From assembly GCF_040712315.1 (NCBI RefSeq), contig NC_134015.1, forward strand, positions 20,399,614 to 20,463,613: a DNA stretch of 64,000 bases, in the 5' to 3' direction. The notes beneath the pieces were generated by a model, which was given only the letters and a program-made list of their open reading frames with translations, did no database searches and was not told where the DNA came from. The translations under genes and the position numbers were made by a program. The stretch is from Castanea sativa (Eukaryota > Streptophyta > Magnoliopsida > Fagales > Fagaceae). This document shows positions 57,067-64,000 of the stretch, piece after piece (position 1 is the first letter of the stretch; every line of letters starts with the position of its first letter).

Positions 57067-57176
57067 CTCAAGGATGGCAATCACAGCATGCCCACTTGTA
57101 GGACTATAAGACATGCGGACAACAGGTGCACCAATGTCAATAGAAGAGATCTTGCTTCCTGGTAATGCATCAAACT
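57067..57176 (-). pseudogene. captured exon of a WD40 protein (TWD40-1-like)
   Basis: On the minus strand the bases after ttctacatgcag (acceptor) read EFDALPGSKISSIDIG followed by APVVRMSYSPTSGHAVIAILE, then gag|gtttgtctcc (donor). I recall this text as close to the N-terminal region of the plant TPLATE-complex protein TWD40-1, where the exon also ends after AILE. A 125-codon frame (56872-57246) reads through both flanking intron pieces, so intron sequence is kept. The fragment was captured as DNA, not from spliced RNA. The rest of the WD40 gene was not found here. Identity needs a database search. Confidence 0.55.
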
Positions 57177-57911
57177 CTGCATGTAGAAATTTGACATCAT
57201 CGTTAAGAAACTCATGATAGCCCTCAAATGGCAGAGAAATCACCATAAATAGAAGGATTAACTTTTTCTTTAAATGAATTTATAAATGAGGTGCTCAACA
57301 TATGAATGTTTCAAATTAAACAAATGCAAATGCGCTTTTTAGCCTTTTCCAACATTTTCTCACATATGGCCACGAAGAGACCCTTTAATATCAGTGCAGC
57401 GGTAGTTTTTTATTAAAGAAAACTTCACTAACAAACGAAAAATACATGTCAAATAGGCAAACAGTTAGTGTTAAGATTCTTAACCCCACCAACCAGAATC
57501 TAGCTTGGTTTATTGGCAAGTATTGAGAAACAACATGTTTAACTGAAATGTAATTTAGAGAATGTCAATGAACCACAAGATTCTTTAACTCCAAATCTTC
57601 TTGTTTTAAATTTTTTGCACTAGGAAACGTTTTTCAACTACCTGGCTTTTTTTTTTTTTTTTTGATGAACCGGAAAACTTCACTAAGAAATTAAAAGAAA
57701 AAACACATGTCAAGTAGGCATACAGTCGTATGATATTCAAATTGGGGCTTATGAAAAATCCTATATGATGGCTAAATGTTTGAAGAACACCTGTCAAACT
57801 TAATTGTGATGCAAGAATTGCAGAAAACAAACGTGCATAGGTTTTTTAGTATGCGTACTAGACAAAAGAAGCAGAACCTGTCTATGTGTTAGATCCTCAT
57901 TCCATCTCCCT

Positions 57912-57912
57912 T

Positions 57913-57944
<32 letters not shown>
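57912..57944. repeat. (GT)n microsatellite
   Basis: About 15 GT units inside the MULE body. The open frame over it is low complexity. Confidence 0.95.
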
Positions 57945-59330
57945 TTCATTCTAAAATAAAAATGTTGTTCAATTGGCCATGCTCAGCACCAATAAAACAT
58001 GTCTCCCACCTAAGCTTCACCTGCCTATGGCTACAAGTATGCATTGGGATCACTTTTCTTTTTTTTTTCTTTTTTTTTGAGAAGAGCATTGGGGTCACTT
58101 AGTTACATGTATATGCTATCACATAACACTCACTTTCAGTATACTTTTTATACAGCTGACCACAATAACAACAACAAACAGTACATGCAAAACTCCATCC
58201 AAAAATAAACGTCCATGTAACATTTGCAATGTTGCAGAACTCTTTGATTCAACTTATGAAATAAGCCATCTGATACTCCAATACTTAGGCAATCAGCATT
58301 TCCAACACATGGAAACGCTGACACAAGACAAAGTTTGTGTATTATCTCATATATGTTGGGAACAAAGGAAGTACTTGTGCTTGTTTCACGCTCAACAACT
58401 AAAAGAAAAATTCTCTTCAGATTTCTAAAAAAAATACTTCCATATGTGCAAAACAGAAAATTTCTCTTACCCAAATAAGCAATTTTCTGTCTTATCCAAA
58501 TAAGCAGACAGTTAAATAAATAACTTTCCTAGCTTTTTGAGTGACATGCAACTAGGCTACCAAGTAATTTCATGTCAGTCATGATCTTAAGATACTGCAC
58601 TTGCAAGCTAAGTGGGTGTTCCCTACCATGTGATAATGTCAATCAGTTGGAGCTGGAGAAGGCTATTTCCCTATTATTAAACCTATGCATGGCACATCAG
58701 AACTTGGCAACATGGAAATTCACTTCCTAAATCAGTCGGTATACTTCAATTAACTAACTTGAAATGGTAAAGTTCGCTAGAATAATAAGACTTTCCAAAT
58801 CAGATGAAATTCAATTGCAGCAAAAGACACTAATTGCGTGGTTCCATTTCTAAACAGTAATTCTTCATGCTTTAATGATGTTTAAACCCGGCAACTAGCC
58901 AACAACTAACAGTGATAACTGATGTGTGATTTATCCATTTAATAGACTACTGTACACCAAGATAAAATTTTGCAGCTCTTTGCTACAACATATCCAGTTA
59001 GAATAGACAATGGACAACAGCACATCAAGATGAAAATTCCACTATTTTTTCAAACTTGAAAAAGAGAAAAAATAAAATAAGCACCAGGGGATTTTTTATG
59101 AGTAGGGAACCAAAAATAAAATCCTTTTTTTGTTTTCTCTTTCTCTCTCTCTGAAATAATTGCTAGGATAGCTATATATTCGTTATAATTTTATAAATGT
59201 TTAATTAATTTAAATAATTGTTATATACGATTGCGCATGTTTCACTGCATAGTTGTACACAATCAGTCTTAAATCAAGGAAAAGAAGAAACAGAAACCTC
59301 TTAAAGCAAGGAATTTAAGAATCAATTACC
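57945..59330. other. MULE interior, no gene recognised
   Basis: Body of the Pack-MULE-like element right of the captured exon. The minus-strand frame at 58148-58474 (108 codons) has no domain I know. It may be intron sequence of the captured gene, since upstream exons of the WD40 gene would lie in this direction. I looked for them and did not recognise any. Confidence 0.45.
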
Positions 59331-59386
59331 GGAGAGTGAGAGAGAGACAGTGGGTCAGAGAGATGGTCACAGTCCGACGAGGAGAG

Positions 59387-59606
59387 GAGCCACCGACGAC
59401 AGAACGAGCCACCGATGAGTTGAGAGGAGCCACCGACGACAGAACCAGCCACCGATGAGTTGAGAGGAGCCACCGACGACAGAACCAGCCACCGATGAGC
59501 CCGAGCCGCCGATGAGTTGAGAGGAGAATGACAGAGAGAGGGAAAGCCGCCGATGAGTTGAGCGTTTGAATGACAGAGAGAGGGAGAGCCGCCGATGAGT
59601 TGAGCG
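59387..59606. repeat. 40-bp minisatellite near right MULE arm
   Basis: gagccaccgacgacagaacc units start at 59387, 59427 and 59467 (period 40), followed by variant gagccgccgatgagttgag copies near 59503, 59547 and 59588. The plus strand is GA-rich on both sides. Confidence 0.85.
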
Positions 59607-59802
59607 TTTGGGTGTTTGAGAGTGAGAGACTATGAGAGAGAGAGTGAGTGTTTGAATTTTTGTGATTTTGAGAGTGAGAGATGAGTGTGATCTGTGGCTT
59701 TGAGAGTGAGAGCGAGAGACTGAGTGTGTGAGGTGTTTGAGAGTGTTTTGGTGAGAGTGAGAGCGAGACTGAGTGTAGGAGAGATATGGGACACTGAACA
59801 CA

Positions 59803-59955
59803 AATCGAGTCTCTTAGACTCGAGTTCTTAAAACGAGTTTACTAGACTCGATTTTTAAATCTACGTGGACATTTTGTCCACATCACTATGCGCGGAGAAA
59901 TCGAGTATATTGTACTCGATTTATAAGCCCAAAATCGAGTTCAATGAACTCGATT
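59803..59955. repeat. four short palindromes, right MULE arm
   Basis: Units of the same aaatcgagt...actcgattt form are at about 59803, 59833, 59898 and 59931. They mirror the cluster in the left arm. Confidence 0.85.
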
Positions 59956-60159
59956 TGTTAGAAACTAAATTAGTTTGAAACGTTGCCCAACTAATAATAT
60001 TGTTTACATTTTATAGTTATTTAAAAATTTTGTTCTAGAACTGGCGTAAAACCATCATTTTACACCCTCTAATAGCATCGTGCCACATCAGCATTTCACA
60101 AAACAATCAAGTACACTTAACACACACAATCACATCTTAAAACCCACCCACATCGTCAT

Positions 60160-60310
60160 CAGATAAGCTTCCAGAGCATTGACAAACTGTACAAAAGCCG
60201 TCGGATTCACTGTTTTTGCGGTAGAATAAAGCAAAACCCAGAAGCCATCAAGCCCAGATTCAGATGATGGTCTTGCCAAGTGAAAAACTCCAAAAGCTCA
60301 GTTGGCTCAA
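60160..60310. repeat. left gene-fragment arm of the fold-back
   Basis: The plus-strand text agcttccagagcattgacaa...ccatcaagcccagattcaga corresponds to the minus-strand text of 60640-60750. The match is roughly 75% by eye. This arm carries stops in the matching frame. Confidence 0.7.
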
Positions 60311-60515
60311 AACCAAAAACAGAAGTAAAAGTGTAAAACCAAAAAAAAAAAAAAAAAAATCAAATCTCCGATCCAAAGTAAAAGGAAGACCACCCCAACC
60401 CCACTATTATTCTTCTCTTTGGCATTTGCTTTCTTTGTTTATTAGCTTAGACTTTGCCTTTAGATCTACCAAATACGCAAACAAACTCCTTTACACAACC
60501 AAAAAAAAAAAAAAA

Positions 60516-60760
60516 TCAAACTTCTTTCACCACCATTAAAGACTTATAGTCTCCCCTAACTTCAACTACTTCTTCATTTTCATTTACTAAAAAAACCCAA
60601 ACAGATCTGGAAAATGCTCTAGCATTATTGAGACTCCATGCCAAATCATCATTTGTAACTGGGCTTGATGGGTTCTGGATATCACTTAATTTGAACACAA
60701 AAACGGTGGCTCCAGTAGCTTCGTACTGTTTGGCAATGCTCTGGAAGCTTTCCCGACGAT
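60516..60760 (-). pseudogene. right gene-fragment arm, open frame
   Basis: On the minus strand this arm reads ESFQSIAKQYEATGATVFVF, then KLSDIQNPSSPVTNDDLAWS and LNNARAFSRSVWVFLVNENE, with no stop from 60698 to 60516. The text looks like part of a real protein, but I do not recognise the family. Its partner arm lies inverted at 60160-60310. Confidence 0.5.
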
Positions 60761-60979
60761 GGTGTGTAGTGTGGGTGGTTTTGCCATGCTTGGGTGGTTT
60801 TTATTTTTATTTTATGAAATTGGGTTTTAAGGAGTGATAGTGTGCCCATCAAAAAGGAGTGATAGTGTGTGGCAGGTGTATTTGATTGTTTTGTGAAATG
60901 TTGATACGTATTGTTATTATTGGAGGCATGAAATGCTGTGTTTACGCCAGATCCAGATGGAATATTTTCTCTAGTTGAG

Positions 60980-61478
60980 AAGGTTTGTTTGGCACAATAG
61001 TTATTTTTGCAAATAAATGTAATCAATAATTTATCCTATAACTTTTCTTTAAAAAAAACATTTGAAATGGAATGAGAAAAGAGAAGAGGAGGGGGTAATT
61101 CGTCTTCCTATTTTTTAAATATAAGATTAGTGATGAAAATTTAGGTCTAATAAGTGAAAAATCATCTCACTTCATTTTGCAATGGTTACAGATACCTCAA
61201 CAAGAGAACAAATATAGAACCTAATTTTAAAAATAGGGATTGATAGAGGAGAGTGACAAGTCTCTCCCAATCCATTTTATACCATCGTGTCAAAATTTGA
61301 CCTTATATATATATATTACTTTTTTTAAAATTTTATATGAATTATTTTGCATACTTTCAATAATACCAAAATAATTCTTATATAATAACAAATGAGGTGA
61401 TACTAGAAAACTTTTATTCTTTAGAATAATATGAATGAGTTTTGACTGGGAAATAAAAGGAGTGTAAGTAAATGAGGG
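60980..61478. other. AT-rich spacer, no gene seen
   Basis: Non-coding DNA right of the fold-back element, with a short (TA)n run near 61305-61315. Confidence 0.5.
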
Positions 61479-61782
61479 TGATCACACCATAATATGGTGC
61501 GTGAGCATTTTTGCTAATACATTGAAAAAGACATTTGCCAAAATAGTAATGTTTGAAAGTTCTTTGAAAAAATAACATTTTTGATATCTCGTATCTTGCA
61601 GAGACAAGTTCCACATTTGTACTAGACATCATGTCCAAGTGAAAATTGTCGTCTAGAAAGACGAGTTCCATTGTTCAAAGGCTATTTTGCCAAATAGCTA
61701 TCAAACATTGCTATTTTGACAAATATTTTTTTTAAAGTATTATTTAGTAAAAATGGCCAATGGTGCATCCTTATGCAATTTG
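61479..61782. repeat. MITE-like inverted repeat
   Basis: The left tgatcacaccataatatggt with gcgtgagcatttttgct and the right agtaaaaatggccaatggtg with catccttatgcaa are degenerate inverted repeats. The word caccataatatggtg is itself a palindrome. A related left end occurs at 22609. No TSD fixed. Confidence 0.4.
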
Positions 61783-63006
61783 TCAAAATATAAAATACGG
61801 ATTAAAAATGCAAACCACATGAAAACACCAAATATGTTGTCAAAGACGAAAACCTAAGCACTTGGGCGGAACAACCTCTCCGTGGCACCTCTATTGAAAC
61901 TCCACTAGTGAATAATTGCAGTTCCAGATACCCAAATAAGCCTTCTAGAGTAAAGCTATCCTAGTACTTGAGCCCTACAAGCTCCAAGTATCAACCGACT
62001 ACATTAAGTCTGTTCTTCACCTAGTCTTTGGAGTCCACGCATTGAGTGACCAACAATAAGCCACCATGTCCCCTTGGAAAAGTGGTTTGCTCCAAAATAT
62101 TTCCAGCTCCAAGCCAACTCTTAACACTCATGTATGGTGATGAAGATGATGGAAACAATTTCCTCTCAAAGATATGTCTATAATGAGAAATGAAGAGAAG
62201 AGAGAATGGTAGGGATTCAATCAACGAACAGGGGTTCTCTTTCACACAAAGGGATGAGCAAAATATTGCTCTAGACAAGCTCTCTAAATGCTATCTTTGT
62301 TTTTCTCATGTACAAATACAAATGAAATGAGTTATGTCTCTTTTGGACTTCTAAGCTAGTTAGGTGATAAGAATGACTTGTTGGACTCTATCCTTGAGCA
62401 AGTTGCAATAGTGAATTGCTCGCAAGCAGATTGCAACTTGCTTAGTAAAAAGGTCTCTCCTTTATCTACCACATGTCCAATTCATGGACAAGGCAAGTAT
62501 CTCATTGGTGCAACTAGTTCACGACTTCTTCTTCATTGCAACTTTGACTAGGGCTCAAGTACATGTACCTGATTAGATTGTAATCCCATACTACATGAAA
62601 AGTAAACATAATTACAAGTAAATTTGGTACAAAATTAATTAGGCTAAGAAAAAACAACGGCTTAATAATTTCCCACTTTGGCTATTCCGTGACAAAACAT
62701 CCCTAATACAGTCTCTAGACTTAAATATGACGGAAACAACTCATTCACACCTTATCTAAACTTGTGTTGCAAACTTGAAATTAAACCTAACTCCTGAAAC
62801 ATTCTCACAAGATGAATTAGACGTTAGACCTAATAGTTGAAGACAATTAAAAGTATCGAATACAATGCTATCAAGTAAATATGATATGATCTATATGAAT
62901 GCAACTTGATCAAACAAGTGAAAACCATTAAATACAATGATGAGAAGTCCAATATAATAAACCATAAAAAACATAATCATATACTAAAAAAAAGTTCAAA
63001 TTTATA
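61783..63006. other. probable old LTR-type sequence, ends not found
   Basis: From about 61840 to 62700 the base composition rises and the text (for example ccactttggctattccgtga near 62670) resembles minus-strand LTR sequence of plant Copia elements. I could not find TG...CA ends or a duplication. No protein frame of note. Confidence 0.3.
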
Positions 63007-63542
63007 AGTCATATATATATATATATTTATTTATGTGGGAATTACATCATAATTATCCATTTAAGCTTATGCCATGTGTCTACATAAGTTTTTTAATCTT
63101 TGTGTCAAGTGAGTTAATGAGTGCAAAATACTAAGAATCTAATATTAATGAACTATAAAATTAAAAAAAAAAATCACATATACTCAATAAAAATCACCAC
63201 ATGTTTCTCAAAAAATAAATAAAATAAAAATATCACATAACAAAAATCACTACACGTTCTATCTTATTAAAAATTAGAAAAAAATTATCATAAGTAGTAT
63301 TAAATTTAAGTAAGAATTTTAATTTGTAACTAATTACGTTTACTTTAAAAAAATATTTTGATTAATTATCTATATTTTATGATAAAAATTGTATTTAATT
63401 TTAAATGTATCTATATGTATGCATGAATGCATGTGTTACAAGCTTTAAAAAAAATTAATTTGACTAATTATTTATATTTTTATAATAAAAATTTTGTTTA
63501 ATTTTAAATGCATCAATGCGTTTGCATGGAGTTACATGCTAG
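63007..63542 (+). mobile_element. Helitron-like remnant with duplicated 3' end
   Basis: The right end atcaatgcgtttgcatggag...ttacatgCTAG|T (to 63542) resembles the Helitron-like end at 27254 on the other strand. A second, upstream end of the same kind, tgcatgaatgcatgtgttac with aagctt, lies near 63420-63445. A block of about 115 bp (gattaattatYtatatttt...aattttaaatg) precedes both. The left side shows (TA)n and cttatgccatgtgtctaca text similar to 28534. Confidence 0.45.
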
Positions 63543-64000
63543 TTTTATATAAAAAAATTGAATATCATATTTGAACTACAAATATTAATAAAAAATAAAT
63601 AAAAATATATTACGATTAAAAAAAACACTTTATTTTGGATATATGACGATGCATAGTTAAGTAAAATTGTAATCTAATTTTTATTTTTATATCTTATTTT
63701 TGAGAGAGAGAGAGATAAATATTATTTGTTGTGTGACTTTGTAGGATATCTGTTTACAAAAATTAAAGTCTCAAACTATAATAAGAGATTAATCTATGAT
63801 TGATGATTTAACACATTTGCAACATATTTTTGAAACATTTTAGGGTTTCAATTGGGTTAAGGTCCTATTGGTCTCGTACTTTGAGATTCTTAATAGAAAT
63901 GAAAAAAAAAAATGCGCTAATTAAAAGTACTATAAAATGTTGAAAATATAATGTGATATTTACTCTCATTGATGAACTTCATCAATTTAACTAATGAATG
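63543..64000. other. AT-rich window end, no gene seen
   Basis: AT-rich, a short GA run near 63702-63713 and a poly-A at 63902-63911. Nothing recognisable. Confidence 0.5.

Larger units (their letters stand above)
55269..60033. mobile_element. Pack-MULE-like element, 4.77 kb
   Basis: The exact 11-bp direct repeat tctagaactgg flanks it (55258-55268 and 60034-60044), the size expected for Mutator-like elements (9-11 bp). The left arm attagtaagcaaaggtttga with tttggtttctaaca pairs with the reverse complement of the right arm, attagttgggcaacg with tttagtttctaaca, and both continue with tcgagt palindromes. No transposase was found. A host-gene-like exon with intron sequence lies inside on the minus strand. 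Terminal homology is only about 60-75% by eye, so it is old. Confidence 0.75.
55243..60970. mobile_element. fold-back TIR element split by a MULE
   Basis: Ignoring the inner MULE, this is a roughly 950-bp element. The left start agagtgcaaatttggtctag plus ctggcgtaaaac (resuming at 60041) pairs with the reverse complement of the right end, agagaaaatattccatctgg with atctggcgtaaac. The flanks carry tagttgag (55235-55242; 60972-60979), an 8-9 bp duplication. Arms beyond the TIR also pair: catttcacaaaacaatcaa with its inverse at 60881-60899, then gene-fragment arms (see next entries). Confidence 0.7.

Noticed and set aside
59367..59801. A 144-codon serine/histidine-rich minus-strand frame as a protein.
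   Set aside because: It is the translation of the 40-bp minisatellite and GA-rich repeats.
55267..60060. tctagaactgg as part of the MULE terminal inverted repeats.
   Set aside because: The two copies lie in the same direction and sit exactly outside the inverted arms, so they are the target duplication, not the TIR.
1..64000. CRISPR array, bacterial operon, prophage or rRNA genes.
   Set aside because: No spaced identical direct repeats with unique spacers, no ribosome-binding-site spaced gene clusters, and no rRNA text. Introns, LTR elements and SINEs mark this as plant nuclear DNA.

Overview
This window looks like nuclear DNA from a woody eudicot. It is strongly AT-rich, has multi-exon genes with plant splice sites, carries an intronless plant-type AMT1 ammonium transporter, and is packed with plant transposon families: Tat-lineage Ty3/Gypsy, L1-type LINE, Au-like SINE, hAT, MULE and Helitron. 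The repeat styles feel like Fagaceae or a related order, but the sequence alone does not fix the species. Only two ordinary host genes are convincing. One is a ten-exon chloroplast-targeted membrane protein gene of unknown function (29750-37058, +). The other is an intact AMT1-type ammonium transporter (52765-54297, +).

Left part (1-10 kb): a 2.0-kb solo LTR (591-4007) has a second solo LTR (658-2041) nested in it, each with an exact 5-bp target-site duplication. Next comes a decayed L1-type LINE (about 4640-8520, +), itself interrupted by a hAT MITE (5326-5506) and a 1.1-kb LTR (6934-8071). A 1.4-kb TIR element (8562-10003) follows, and its right end is duplicated in tandem.

10-21 kb: a complete but decayed Ty3/Gypsy element of the Tat lineage (10216-21070, coding on the minus strand). 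It has two LTRs, a PBS, a TSD, gag, protease, RT, RNase H, a second archaeal-type RNase H and integrase. It also carries a 3' tandem-repeat block and a decayed, apparently spliced extra gene on the opposite strand.

21-38 kb: AT-rich DNA with a SINE, microsatellites, a solo LTR (24078-24851) and duplicated Helitron-like ends, then the plastid-protein gene. Its 4.3-kb last intron holds an Au-like SINE and a TRIM-like element.

38-52 kb: a chain of small DNA transposons, many with readable TSDs, plus a Helitron-like segment with a nested LTR (42888-43880). A hAT element (45300-48374) is split by a second copy of the LTR family seen at 591-4007.

52-64 kb: AMT1 with its own TATA box, then a nested pair of TIR elements. 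The inner one (55269-60033) is a Pack-MULE-like element. It carries an exon-intron fragment resembling a plant WD40 protein (TWD40-1 type) and arrays of short palindromes in its arms. The outer one (55243-60970) is a fold-back element whose two arms carry diverged copies of another gene fragment. The last 3 kb are AT-rich repeat remnants.

All calls were made by reading the sequence by eye. Family names rest on recall of known motifs, not on database searches.
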